Positions 39,820 to 51,055 of a stretch of 64,000 nt of DNA are shown one piece after another. The notes beneath the pieces are model-generated. The model saw only the letters and a program-made list of their open reading frames with translations, was not told where the DNA came from and did no database searches. Source of the DNA: Nothophaeocryptopus gaeumannii (taxonomy: Eukaryota > Ascomycota > Dothideomycetes > Mycosphaerellales > Mycosphaerellaceae); assembly GCA_031771865.1 (NCBI GenBank), contig JASISA010000022.1, positions 124,001-188,000 of the forward strand. The letters run 5' to 3'. A program made the position numbers and the translations under genes. Positions within the stretch are counted from its first letter, which is position 1; the number at the start of each line of letters is the position of its first letter.

Positions 39820-40914
39820 TTAGACTTCTCTCCAACTACCTTGTACCGGCTTGCGGCCAATTCCTCCTCCCGGGGTGAGCTGTGGCGGCGGGCTTAGAGG
39901 GCTGACGATCTGCTCTCCTTGTTGCGCAGAAGTATGGTATGATGGCGCTACGGGACTGGATGTTTCATAAGACTTGGGCTGAGCGTAGCTGGGAGCGGAC
40001 TGTGGCTGGTTATTCCCATAGTACTCCGCATTCGTAGGTGCGTAAGACACCGGCGATAACGACCTGAGCTGTGCGCCTGTATGAAAGCCGCCAGCAGCAG
40101 ATGGGCTCCGGTGTGGATTGGTATAAGTCGAGAGCGAATGCGGCCGTCCTATGTTGCCATAAGAAGCGTTCTGCTTGGCTCCGTAGAGGTCTGGAGCGGT
40201 CTGCGCGCCGAGGTGATATCCAGACTTATTGCGTGGGGTTCCATACGGGCCAGGGGAAACATGCTGCTGGTATTGATCGTAATCATTCATTGCACTCAGG
40301 TTCGCGGCATATGGCGACGTCTGGCCGCCTCCGTGATAGTTGCCACTCTCCGGACTATTCGCCAACAAACCGTCCTGCTGTCCAGTATAGGTAGGCGAAG
40401 CGGAGGGCTCCATCTTTTCGAGCTCCACATCCTCCGCCGGCTGTTCCACCCTTCGACAGGTCGCGTTTCCCCAACTTGGCATTGCCGGAAGCTTGTCTTC
40501 GTCGAACTTTGAGCCTTTGCTCGGAGTATCGAAGACAGCGGTTGTGGGCATGTTGCGATAGCCCGCGGCTCCGCTGGCGTAGTGTGGAGGCTGCATAGGC
40601 GGAGGCTGCTGGTACTGATACGGCTGAGGGTAGGGCGCTGGTGCTGCCTGCTCGTATCCCCTGTTCTTCCTACGCGGGGAAGGACAGCATCTGTTGAAGC
40701 AGGAACATATACCGCAACAGCACTCCAGACCACAGCACAGGCATCTTGCGCAGCAAAAGAGCAGCGAGAGGATAATGAGCGAGCCAATGATAATACCAAC
40801 GACGACGGGAATTTTGCACCAGCTTTTGGCCATGCACGAGTCCCAAGAAGACAACGTGCTACCGGCACTGGAGAGCGTGTTCCCCAGATCGCGTTGTCCG
40901 AAGGTCGAGCCCAT
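39820..40914 (-). CDS. cysteine-rich single-pass membrane protein (fibroin-3-like)
   Basis: Intronless, 364 aa, ATG at 40914. A short N-terminal ectodomain (MGSTFGQRDLGNTLSSAG) ends in SCMAKSWCKIP. One membrane helix follows (about 35-54, VVVGIIIGSLIILSLLF), then a dense Cys block (CCARCLCCGLECCCGICSCF, then NRCC). These juxtamembrane cysteines are good palmitoylation candidates. The long C-terminal tail is Pro/Gln/Tyr/Ser-rich and disordered. The architecture matches fungal proteins annotated as fibroin-3-related; their function is unknown. A plasma-membrane scaffold role would be speculation. The tail contains repeated short motifs such as APSYAQ and SPVAPSY. Confidence 0.85.
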   Translation of the reverse strand: MGSTFGQRDLGNTLSSAGSTLSSWDSCMAKSWCKIPVVVGIIIGSLIILSLLFCCARCLCCGLECCCGICSCFNRCCPSPRRKNRGYEQAAPAPYPQPYQYQQPPPMQPPHYASGAAGYRNMPTTAVFDTPSKGSKFDEDKLPAMPSWGNATCRRVEQPAEDVELEKMEPSASPTYTGQQDGLLANSPESGNYHGGGQTSPYAANLSAMNDYDQYQQHVSPGPYGTPRNKSGYHLGAQTAPDLYGAKQNASYGNIGRPHSLSTYTNPHRSPSAAGGFHTGAQLRSLSPVSYAPTNAEYYGNNQPQSAPSYAQPKSYETSSPVAPSYHTSAQQGEQIVSPLSPPPQLTPGGGIGRKPVQGSWREV

Positions 40915-42033
40915 GGTGAGTCGTAAGGTAGTGATGTTGCGGGAGTCCGGGGCGGCTGGTGGATGCTGTCCGTGTGCTTCTGCGATTTCCCGCCTCTTGA
41001 CTGCCGTCTATCTTCAAACAATGGCTTACAACTTTCTGTCGTTGTATTTTGAAGATGTGCGCAATTTCAGATCTCAGTCTCGATTGTCGCGTGGTCGGTC
41101 CGGTCGGTAAAGTGTCTTATCTTCGCGCGTGAAGTGGAGCGTAATCAAACGACAGCGCGATGTCCGCGATCAGTCAGGTCGTAGTAACAATGCGCTGGAA
41201 GAGATGATGCGTGTATCATTCGCGGTGCGTGCTCGCATGAAGAAGCAGGAGGCTCATGCTCAGACGAAGATGCCCCTTCTCTCCAGCCTTCGCAGGCAGG
41301 AAGCAATCCAGTGCACTCAAGGTGTGTGTAGTCCGATATGTGTGCGGCACATGTATGAGGCTACATGCATTGGACAAGTCGGTGGTTGTAGTGTAGCGAG
41401 TATTGACTGCATTGCGCATTCCTGCTTCGCCGGCGCATCTTGTTTCTTAGAACAACTTGGCCCTGGTCGATCCCCGTCAGAATAGAGAAATGTGAAACTA
41501 GTCCGCCCCCTCACACCACACCACTCAGCCACTGCTACTGCATCCGCTACCACCACCGTTGGAACATGAAACCCGGAGCTCGAGACAGAAATAGGTCTGT
41601 GTTGCGTGGCTTTCTGGGGGCGGGGCCCAGCATGTGGTTTGGGAAACTTGGATGTGCCCGCCTCTGCCCATGCCAAAGCTCTCACAGACATCTTATAGTC
41701 ATCATCATTGATTGCGAATCTCAGCTTGCCTTCTCCTGCGTTGTCGTGGACAGCCCATCAATGTCTCAGTGCCCACATCGCCATGCACCACAAGGCCTCT
41801 CCGACGGGACGTTGCAGTACCGAACCCGAGTCTGAATACGAACTCGACTTAGCCTTCAGATGGCCTCCTCCTGTCGGGGAAAGCCACCATTCTATGCAAC
41901 CCATTGAGGCGTTGCAGAAAGCATTGTACAGAGGCTCGGGAGCGGTCCTGAGGTACGCGGCTGGCTAATCTCAGCTGTTCAACGTAACCAGCCCTGGGGC
42001 TCTCCTCTGCTAGGCTCTGCCATACAGGACATC
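40915..42033. other. intergenic
   Basis: About 1.1 kb. The left end is the promoter of the cysteine-rich membrane protein. Frames of 70-138 codons occur in several phases but have no domain features and mostly open at non-ATG codons. Nothing is supported. Confidence 0.45.
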
Positions 42034-42353
42034 ATGATGGCTCGAGAGCTTTCGAAGAAGGCAAATCAAGTGGATCACTCCTCTATGGTTTCACCGGGCC
42101 AAGAGGTCTTGGAGGGGCACATCGACGGAACCACAATCTCCCGCTCTCCCGGCCATGTCAATAAAAGCACACACGTTGTCCGTTTATCGGACGTCGATGC
42201 AGCTGCCAGAAACATCGCAGGCACTCATGAACCTATCGAAGTCACCGAGGAGCAGAACCGAAAGGTCTGACGCAAGTCGCTTTGCAATCATGCCTTGGCT
42301 CGTGCTTCTCTACTGCATGCAATTCCTGGGCAAGACGACCTTGGGAAGTTGTG
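42034..42353 (+). pseudogene. 5' remnant of a Dal5-type MFS permease
   Basis: A frame opens at the ATG at 42034 and reads 78 codons, ending DVDAAARNIAGTHEPIEVTEEQNRKV then TGA. A different frame, just past the stop, continues as SRFAIMPWLVLLYCMQFLGKTTLG, which is the first membrane helix of allantoate-permease (Dal5) family transporters. In intact members the two pieces are joined by a short arginine/lysine-rich linker. Here there is a stop plus a frameshift within 15 bases. After the first helix, nothing else of the transporter is seen on either strand. This is a decayed 5' fragment; the rest was lost or moved. Family assignment rests on about 50 residues. Confidence 0.55.
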
Positions 42354-43409
42354 CGTGCGAGTGTAGGCTTTGCGGTCTGCATGCCAAAAATCCCAAATTC
42401 CTAATGAGCGGGGAGAGCATGGATTTCGATTCAGGGGTGGAAGGGCAAGAGTGCGGGCGTCGAGAATGGGCGGTGGAAGAGGACACTGGTCTGACAGGCG
42501 TTGGAGGTCTGGGAATGATTAGTGGTGAGTTGGATGTCGATGTCTGCTGTTGGCTCTCCATGAGTACTGAAACGACTGGGGCACAAGTTTACCACAGACG
42601 CTGCTATTAGCAACGTTTCGAAGTAAGGCATCGGGTAGGTCGTTGATCTCATGGCGCCGAGATCATTGTCTGTCTTGATGATCTATGTGCGGACACTCGT
42701 GGTCGTGTGTCGCCTGGAGAAATGGATGAGCAAGACTGCAGCATGCCGGCCTTTTGCTTTCCCATGTTTTTGCGGACGAAGTAGAACATATATCTCGTAT
42801 AGCTCGAAGCCAAGCTGTTGCCTTCTCAGCGGACGGGCACATGCAAATCATCATCCCCCACGGCTTCGCTAAGCTCGACCAATGTCCTTCACAGGACCTA
42901 CTCCTTCCCATCATAGGCAATGCGTCAACACCAGCGCCCCAGAGGATCACGCATGTGAAAGCAGCCTTGCTTTGTTGAATCTCTTTTGCGTCATCGTGAC
43001 GAGCCATGATATGAAGGCATCAATCCTGCAGATGATTTGGGCTGCAGCAGTTGGTGTGTTGCTCGCAGGTTGATCTGCTGATGTACGCATGGGCCAATAG
43101 AACAAGCTGCGGGTGTTTCTTGTTGTGCACACGACCGCATTTGAGCACAAGCGCAGGAGCGCAATGTTCCACTGATGAGCACATGGTTATGAACGTGCAA
43201 CGTGAGAATGATGATGATTCCCCTCCATGATGGCATCATCTTGCGGAATCAGGTATCAGGCTCCTCTAGAGGAGGACGTATTCGCAGACGGACAGAGATA
43301 AATATTCGCTTGCGTCTCGATATTTGGACTGTGCAGGAACCACTCGGCATCTATCGATCAATCCACAAGCAACCATTGTCAAGAATATTGTTCATACATT
43401 ACCGTCAAC
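42354..43409. other. intergenic, HSP9/12 promoter on the right
   Basis: About 1.05 kb with no supported gene. The last 200 bp before 43410 form the stress-protein promoter, with a CCCCT site and a TATA-like GATAAATATT near 43297-43306. Confidence 0.45.
43220..43224 (-). promoter_or_regulatory. STRE-like element (CCCCT)
   Basis: CCCCT (AGGGG on the other strand), 186 bp before the HSP9/12-type start. It matches the stress response element bound by Msn2/4-type zinc-finger factors that drive yeast HSP12. A single 5-mer is weak evidence. Confidence 0.3.
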
Positions 43410-43799
43410 ATGACAGACAGCCTTCGCGAAGATGCATCGGACAAGATTGGTTCGGCCGTGAAGCCAGACAGCCAGAAGTCGACACTGGAGCAGACGTCTG
43501 ACTCTGTCAAGAGCACTGCGGACTCTGTTGCCAGCAAGGCCCAACCCGGTGGGTCATCTCTGATCGATCACGGGTAGCAGGATGCTAACATGACCTCAGA
43601 GGAGGAGAAGTCCACTCTCCAGAAGGCCACCGACGGCGCATCTTCCACCACGGACAGCGCATCGAACACCGCCGGCGACACGGCCAAGTCAGCCCAAGAC
43701 GGCGCTTCGAACCTTGCCAGCCAGGCCAGCGAGACCGTCAGCTCTGGCGTGGAGCAGGCGAAGGGCGCCCTGGGCCTCGGCGAGCGTAAGTCTGCATAG
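43410..43799 (+). CDS. HSP9/HSP12-family stress protein
   Basis: Two exons: 43410-43548 and 43600-43799, giving 112 aa. The start MTDSLREDASDKIGSAVKPD matches the conserved opening of Hsp12/Hsp9. The rest is hydrophilic Ala/Ser/Asp/Lys-rich sequence with amphipathic 11-residue-like repeats (SVKSTADSVASKA, NTAGDTAKSAQDGASN). Yeast Hsp12 is unfolded in solution and folds on membranes, which it stabilises under heat, osmotic and stationary-phase stress. The 3' end has an alternative: a consensus GTAAGT donor at 43786 and an AAAG acceptor ending at 43844 would replace the last residues RKSA with QK and a stop at 43850-43852. Both ends are plausible. The family call is firm; the exact C terminus is not. 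Confidence 0.85.
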
Positions 43800-43852
43800 C
43801 GAGATTAAGATCGGTTTGCAAGAGGTCGCTGACGGAATGTAAAGAGAAGTAA

Positions 43853-44276
43853 ACTCGTCGACGGGTGAACTTACCAACACGTGAGGTGTGGCCACGGGAC
43901 ATGGGCTGAAAGGAGGGAGAGGAATTGCGCGAGGTTGCAGGTTCACGGAGCCATGTGGCGTTCTTTGGTGCTAGCGTTGCGATCGAATGTAATAGCAGAT
44001 ACCCAATCGCTGAATCCATTATCTTTCTCTCCTGCTCACATGCTACACGATAGTTGTCTGGTATGCACTCATGGGTTTGCAGGATCCATGTTCACGTTCT
44101 GAAATGTGAAAGTGACTGGAGGCCTGAGGCAGACAGAGCCCAGCCGAGCTGCTTACCCGAAATGTTCTTCCTGTTCCGTACCCATCCCCCGAATACGCCT
44201 CTAGATCTCGAGGTATACCGCTGGACACGCCTTGGAACACCCCTCGGTATACACCTCTGGCCGCGACTTGCGAGCA
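43853..44276. promoter_or_regulatory. fumarase promoter region
   Basis: 424 bp between the stress-protein gene and the fumarase start. No gene is seen. The fumarase frame is open for 15 codons before its first ATG, but begins there at a TTG. Confidence 0.5.
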
Positions 44277-45974
44277 ATGCGTCGGCAGGCTCTACCTCGA
44301 GCCGCGGGCGTTGCCAATGCCCTCTCAAGAAGCTCTCGCGTCCCCGCTGCAAGCTTCACAAGACCCATAGATGTACCTTTACACTTCATACAGCCCATTC
44401 AATCCGCCCATCCCATCCATGCACTCCGGATAGACCGAGCCGCTCTACGTCCACGACATTCTCTCACCACGCCGACACGCTTGGTCCCCGCCGTCCGCGC
44501 ATTCAGCAGCACCGCCGCCATGGGCCGCAAGGAGAGCGATGCCTTTGGCGAGCTCGAAGTGGCCGACGAGGTGTACTGGGGAGCCCAGACCCAGCGCTCT
44601 CTGGGCAACTTTAAGATCAACCAGCCGCAAGACCGCATGCCTCCACCAATCGTGAGGGCCTTTGGTATCCTGAAGGGTGCCGCGGCGACGGTGAACATGA
44701 AGTTCGGCTTGGATCCGAAGCTGGGTCAGGCCATCCAGCAGGCGGCTTCAGAGGTTGCATCCCTCAAGTTGGTGGACCACTTCCCACTCGTCGTCTGGCA
44801 GACTGGTTCTGGCACGCAGTCCAACATGAACGCCAACGAAGTCATCTCCAACCGAGCAATCGAGATCCTGGGAGGCACCATGGGCAGCAAGAAGCCCGTT
44901 CATCCGAACGACCACGTGAACATGTCCGCCTCCTCCAACGACACCTTCCCCACCGTCATGCACATCGCAGCCGTGCTTGATTTTGAAGAGTCGCTCGTGC
45001 CAGCCCTTAAGAGCCTCCACCAGGCGATGAAGAACAAGCAACAGCAGTTTGAGAAGATCATCAAGATTGGACGCACACACTTGCAAGACGCCACACCCTT
45101 GACACTGGGCCAAGAGTTCTCTGGCTACGTCACGCAGCTTGAGTATGGCATTGAGCGCATTGAATCGTCTCTGCCTCGTCTGAGGCTGCTGGCTCAGGGC
45201 GGTACCGCTGTGGGCACCGGACTGAACACCTTCAAGGGCTTTGCCGAAGACATCGCTTCTGAGGTCACCAAAATGACTGGCCACCAGTTCTACACAGCAC
45301 CCAACAAGTTCGAGGCTCTGGCTGCACACGATGCCATCGTTGAAGCTCATGGCCAGTTGAACACTCTTGCTACTTCCTTGTACAAGATCGCTCAAGACAT
45401 CCGCTTTCTTGGCTCTGGTCCACGATGTGGTCTTGGTGAGCTCAAGCTGCCGGAGAACGAGCCCGGCTCGTCCATCATGCCAGGAAAGGTAAACCCGACT
45501 CAATGCGAGAGCATGACGATGCTCTGCTGTCAGGTCTTTGGGAACCAGGCCGCCGTGACTTTCGCTGGCTCTCAGGGTAACTTTGAGCTGAACGTCTTTA
45601 AACCCGTGATGATCCGCAACCTGCTGCACTCTTCCCGCCTGCTCGCAGACGGCATGAACAGCTTCCGTGAGCATTTGGTTGTCGATATGGAGGCAGATGA
45701 GCAGAGGATCGGTACTATCATGAAGGAGAGCTTAATGTTGGTGACTTGCCTCAACCCTGTGATCGGCTACGACATGGCTTCAAAGGTTGCCAAGAACGCT
45801 CACAAGAAGAGCATTTCGCTGAAGGAGAGCGCTATGGAGCTCAAGGCCCTCGACGAAGCCAAGTTCGATGAAGTCGTCAGGCCCGAGCTCATGATTGCAC
45901 CGTAAGTTTTATGCCATGTACTGCTCTCGCAATGCCACCAGCTGACAACTTACTGCAGAAAGGAAAAGAAGTAG
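44277..45974 (+). CDS. FUM1: fumarate hydratase, class II (mitochondrial and probably cytosolic)
   Basis: Two exons: 44277-45901 and 45959-45974, giving 546 aa. The intron sits five codons from the end and joins MIAP|KEKK. The first 81 residues form a mitochondrial presequence rich in Arg and without acidic residues for long stretches (MRRQALPRAAGVANALSRSS ... RAFSSTAAM). The mature enzyme starts near MGRKESDAFGELEV. Signatures include TGSGTQSNMNANEV, HPNDHVNMSASSNDTFPT and the fumarase loop GSSIMPGKVN near 397 that carries the catalytic serine. The enzyme interconverts fumarate and malate in the TCA cycle; the cytosolic pool of fumarase acts in urea/purine by-product disposal and DNA damage response. 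The internal ATG at 44520 has an ideal context (GCCGCCATGG). Confidence 0.97.
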
Positions 45975-48432
45975 ATCTTAAAGCGCAAATGTTGGCGTGC
46001 TGTAGATATTCTTACTGAAAGCTTCAATGTATGAATTTGCTGCTCGACTCTGCTTTTTGATGTGATTGAAACAGACATATTCAATTGACGAACGCAATTC
46101 CTATGTTGTTCATACGAGGGCCACGCTTCGCTGTCCGTCGATGATATATATCGGACAGAGCCATAACGTGATAATATACCACGCGAGGATTGCATAGGTT
46201 TCCCAGAGGTAGACAATTCTTGTCCTGCTGCAATCGATCTGATCAGACTATTCGTCCCTGGTGCCGGACGAGCACGTTCCAAAGTGTACTGATCATATGC
46301 TGGAACAAGAAGAGAGGCCTCAAGACATGTCGTGACACTGCATAGGAGTCGAGACACGGCGCAGAAGACTCAGACAGCGATACTTCTAGAACCAACGACA
46401 ACATTTGCAATGGCATTGATGGCGTTAGCCTGAAGGCTGGCGTGTCTTGTAAATCGCCGGTGAGGCACAGAGGGTTCTTTCGAGAGTCGAGGCCGTTGGA
46501 CGACCACGCGAGCGACAACAGGAAGATCCTAGGCTGTACCGCCTTCATCTCCCGTGACGGCGGTTCAACCTTCCACACGACTCGCACATTCGTATCATGA
46601 TGACCGGCCGGAGAAGACGAGTCGAGCAAGTGCATTCGTCGGTCCAGGGATTTGCTTGCCGAGACGCGAAGTTCCTTCTCCCTAGCCACGCGGGAAGAGG
46701 GCGCTCTGCTGGCCTCGGAAAACAGGCGCCTCAGGGAGATTGATCGTAAATATCGTGCGATTCGCTCTTGAGTGGCCATCAGTGGAAGATGTAATGAAGG
46801 TGTCATTTGTGGGAAGAAAGCTTTGGATTTCTAGTGAACAGCGCGTATTGGTTCTTGCATATTAGTCTGTTGGCTCAGAGGCCGCTCTGTCCAGCGATAG
46901 CGGGCATTGTCCGAATATGTCTGCATTTACCTGGCACTTGAGCCGCATATCTGCTGTGCTCTCGCTGCCACGCGAGGTCGCTACGCTCACGTGGTGTCCA
47001 ATGAGGATGGGCGCATATATTGCTATTGGACATGGATGATCGCGCATTGATTGGGGGCTTGGAGGAAGCGGCAGGCACGTCCGACCGGACACATGCAGGC
47101 CGCGGATGTGGCTTATTGGCTCTGAAGGATTGTGGAAGGAGCGGATGTCGTGGTAGCCAATTACGGAGCTCGCAGGTGTCCCTTCGCGATGCGAAGCTTC
47201 TGACTTCCTTTGATCAGCTCAGAGCCCGGACGTGGTACCTTGCATTGCTGATACGGTCTCACGACGATGCCATGCCAAGTGTCCGACTTGAGCGTGACGT
47301 CCCGCAGACAACAGCCCACATGAAGCAATAGTGTGCCGCGTGGTGTGGGTTGTTGAGCAGGAGGAGGAAACTCTCTCACCCACGCGAAGGACGCCTGATG
47401 ATGCGCCGATGCGGGTCTTCTTCACAGGCGCAAGGGGAAGTGCAGACGAGGACGTGTGGTGTGTGGTGATGAAATGAGCGTGGACGGAGCGTGCAGCAGG
47501 TGAAGCCGTTGATGAGCCTTCTCGTTCGGCTTTCGTCCTGACTCGCATGCTCGGCGGGGGGTCTGATTTGGTGGTGGCGTCCACCAGCGGAAGTTTTTCA
47601 GGCATCACCGGTGCAGAGAAGGACTAAGGAATAACATGCCGCAGCCCGTGCGGACCACTCACAGCATTCAAGGTCCTGCATCCCACCGTTCCGTCCTGTG
47701 TGTTCAGTCTGGCCATGTACGTACACACTGTCCGCGCGCTGTCCGTGCCTCGTATGGGCGCAGACGGCGGGACGCTTCTTGCTGAGCGTGCAATTCGCAA
47801 GGCCGCGTGGGTTCCGGGAAGGCGGAGAGGCTTCGGAGCGAGGTATTATCATTGTGGTATGGTATGCGGGCCAAGGCTACCAGTGGCGCTTGCAGAGCTG
47901 CACTAGTTGAGTGATGGTGTGATGAACGCGATAGTTCCAGTACCGCTTCTGGAGCTCATGCATACAATATATGAGATGCTATGCCTCCTACCTACATACA
48001 GTATGTATGCGATGCTGTCTTATAACAACAACGCCACCTCCGTCGTCCATCATCATCTCCTCTGCAAAGTCAAGCACTCGACTGCTTTCTAGCGGACTTC
48101 TGCGCTGACATCTCCGCCAACCGTTTCAACGGGAGTGCGAGGAACGCCCCCAGGGTTTGGAGCAACGAACACGTTCAACGACGCGATCAGCACCCCGGCC
48201 CGCTTCCGATACATTTCACGCAAGGGATCGTGGTCATCTGCCGGCCCTGATTCTAGATTCTAGTCGACTCGCCAACGCTGTGTCATTGGTTGTGCTGTCT
48301 TGTGCTGCCAGCAAAGACATCCACCTTCCATTGCTCAGACCCTACTCTCGATTTATACAACTCTCTTCCAACGCGCCATTGCAGAGGCATTTTGGACATG
48401 CGACGGCGACACAGCGCAGGGGAGAAAGTGCC
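45975..48432. other. large intergenic region
   Basis: About 2.45 kb, the longest gap in the window. Apart from a doubtful minus-strand frame at 46243-46806, I see no gene, RNA or mobile element. Frames on both strands are short and interleaved. Confidence 0.45.
46243..46806 (-). CDS. doubtful hypothetical ORF
   Basis: An ATG-started frame of 187 codons inside the large gap. It has no recognised domain, membrane segment or signal peptide, and a Ser/Arg/Leu-heavy composition. It could be a lineage-specific gene or chance. Its length is near what chance frames reach in this GC range, so I keep it only as a candidate. Confidence 0.25.
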   Translation of the reverse strand: MTPSLHLPLMATQERIARYLRSISLRRLFSEASRAPSSRVAREKELRVSASKSLDRRMHLLDSSSPAGHHDTNVRVVWKVEPPSREMKAVQPRIFLLSLAWSSNGLDSRKNPLCLTGDLQDTPAFRLTPSMPLQMLSLVLEVSLSESSAPCLDSYAVSRHVLRPLFLFQHMISTLWNVLVRHQGRIV

Positions 48433-49671
48433 ATGACAACGGATACATGCGCGTTCTCGTCCTGCAGCTCAACACGCACCCCGCTGTGTAGCAATGAACC
48501 GGATTGGAATGAGCCCAACACGGCCTTGTGTCACCATCAGCGACCTCCGCCAGTTCGCCGACGCCGAGCACCATCAAAACAGACACGAGTATATCATGGA
48601 CATGTCATCCGGCCCGTGGGTTTTGTACAGAGCTTGATGTTTTCCGTCCTGTTCGGCTTGTTATTCCTATGTCAAGCAATCAACGCCGATCGCATCTACG
48701 GTATTAGCGAATCCTTGCCGAAGGAGCTTCTCTTCGATCGAAGTCCACCTCCGCCTCTTCCTCGCATGCGCCTGGCGGCCAGGCAAGAAGACTCTTCTTC
48801 GATTTTGCCGTCAACGACCATCCGTCCCAGCAACAGATCCGGAACTGTCACAGCGACAGGAAGCAGCATCCAGACTGCTACGGAGACAACAGCGACGTTA
48901 CCGAGGCCTTTCGATACAAACCTAGGGAACAATTTTACGACATCGACATGCCCGACATTCTTCCACGACTTTTTGAACAACAAGACCTTTAGCGATTGTC
49001 TGCCCTTCTCTCTACTATTACAGGTAAGCACGAGCTCGAGCACGATCTAGAGGTTCTCACACTGACCCTGGCAGTAGACCTCCAATGGCTTCTTCACAGC
49101 TTCTCGTTCTCCAGTGCGCCTCACTCAGACCCTAGAGGCAACCTGCGACGTCAATTATACTACATGCTCGGCGTTAATGGCTGGTCTAGCCCAGGAAATT
49201 CAACAGGATACAACCTGCGGTCAAGACCTTGCCATGAGGAACCCAATGGTTCAGCAAGCCTACAACGGCTTTGTCGCCTATGATGTGCTATATCATGCCG
49301 GCTGTCTCACAGACTCCAGTGGGAGTTACTGCTACTCGAATGCCGCAACCAACGAATCCGCACCTTCCAGCAGCTACATCTACTACCTCCCTCTTGGCGT
49401 GCAACTACCTGGCGGTTCCAGACCAGCGTGCAACAACTGTCTTCAGAACACCATGACTGTCTTTGCCCAAACAGCGGGCAACACGAGCCAGCCCCTCAGT
49501 ACGGATTATGTGACAGCAGCAGAACAGGTTCAAATGAATTGCGGGCCCACATTTGCGGAAACCTCGGTGGAGATGGCTTCCGCAGCTTCTTTGAGCATAT
49601 CAGTGCCTCCTGCAGGAGTCTGGGCAATGGCTGCCCTTCTCTCGACGGTGGCGATGAGTTCCTTTGCGTAG
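48433..49671 (+). CDS. secreted or GPI-anchored DUF7729 protein
   Basis: Two exons: 48433-49023 and 49078-49671, giving 394 aa. The intron joins PFSLLLQ|TSNGFF; the earlier CAG acceptor would put a stop at once, so the acceptor is the TAG at 49075-49077. After an Arg-rich start (RRRRAPSKQTR) comes a hydrophobic segment (about 64-83, SLMFSVLFGLLFLCQAINA), a signal peptide or anchor. A Ser/Thr-rich stalk leads to the conserved domain (about 165-365): CPTFFHDFLNN, ATCDVNYTTCSALM, AYNGFVAYDVLYHAGCL, YIYYLPLGVQLPGGSRPACN and CLQNTM, with paired cysteines. The end (VPPAGVWAMAALLSTVAMSSFA) looks like a GPI-attachment signal. The family is widespread in filamentous fungi and has no known function. 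Translation could instead start at 48637, right at the signal peptide. Confidence 0.85.
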
Positions 49672-51055
49672 AAGATCAAGTGCTGATCTTTTGGGAAGAT
49701 ATATTGACTCTTGACATTTAGCGATGGCGTCTCGGTTGGGCGATGAGATCTTCACACATTGATCAATGTCTTTTCCGGGTTTGATAGGACGGGAAGAACA
49801 GGCGCATGACAGTATGACGCCTTGGACGAACATTTATTGGATCAATGTTCCAAGTACTATTACGGTATCATTATTGCTGTATAGACCTTAATTATAGCAG
49901 CTCTGGCAACATTGTGCACACTACTGCTACCCTCTGCCACTTGACCAGTCACCGCATAGAACAGCATCGTTCATCGTGTCACTGTTCATCACTTCGTAAT
50001 AAAAGTGGTTCAAACCCAGACCAACGAAACCTCTTGGATAGCATCGGCGACGGCATATCCATCTGTTGTAGCTACCCTTGTCCATCCCCCGCGAGCTATC
50101 ATGAACCATATCTATTCTCGTCGAACTTCATACAGGGACCGAACGTCCCCAAACCTTAACACAGCTGCACAGCTTACCTACCGAGACAAGGAGCAACTTG
50201 TACCGAAAGGGATCTGCATGCAAGACCACTCTCGGAGGTATGCTTTTCCTTTCTGCTGCTCGTAGACACGGTCTGATGATCGACCTCCGCTGGTTTGGAT
50301 TCGGAAGGGTGGGCTCTCGTGAGCTGTGCGTTTTGCATAAAAATTCCATCCTCATCATCATTCCTCAGGCTTGCTTGTGTTCCGCCTCGAACATTGGACG
50401 AACGCGGCTTTCGGAGGCTGCGGAGCCTGTGAGGCTTCCATCATCCTTGAAGTGAGGGGACTCCTTGTGAAGAATAATATGGATGAGAAAACACAAGTGA
50501 GACTTCAAACTCGTAGCAACACATGCAACCCTTGCAATACCTGTCGCGAATACCACGTTGAAAAGGTAGGATATCAGCGATACGATTGAGAACTCCGGGC
50601 CGAGGCAGGATCTGGGAGGAATTTCGATAGGGATGAGGCTGAAGTGCACTGTCCCTCATGTGACTAGGATCTGAGACAAGAAATGACTGATATTTGCAGT
50701 TTCAGCATGCATACACACATAGTAAAATCGCGAGTTATGGTCAATGCTCATCGGTAAAGAGAACTCAAGTGGTATCTTTGAAATCCATCGCTCAGCTGTG
50801 ATCAATAAAAAGGATAAATCGCTTGCGAAGTCCGCGCCACATGCACTCGCCCTCCGTCATCCTGGTGGTTCCCATCCAATGCCTTCTGCTCAGCGCCCAG
50901 TCGAATGCCGCTGTCATGATGGGGCATGAATGAATGCTGGATGGCCTGATCGGTCTCCGTACCGCGGGATGGTCTGGTTCCATCTTGATGCAAAATTTTA
51001 GTCGTGTGTCGTCGTATGAGTGAGTGTCGTAAGTCGTACAATATCCAGCTTCTGA
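49672..51055. other. intergenic, convergent
   Basis: About 1.4 kb between the ends of the DUF7729 and PH-domain genes. It is AT-richer than the coding regions and has only short frames. No gene is supported. Confidence 0.45.

Noticed and set aside
41440..41968. 131- and 86-codon frames in the gap before the permease remnant
   Set aside because: They overlap in different phases, have no domain, and the longer one opens at a non-ATG codon or lacks context.
44748..45674. 308-codon open frame antisense to fumarase
   Set aside because: It is the reverse shadow of a highly codon-biased gene. The sense strand has full fumarase conservation, and the antisense protein shows no family features.
47219..47608. 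129-codon minus-strand frame
   Set aside because: Ser/Thr/His-rich and overlapped by several frames of equal length; no motif supports it.
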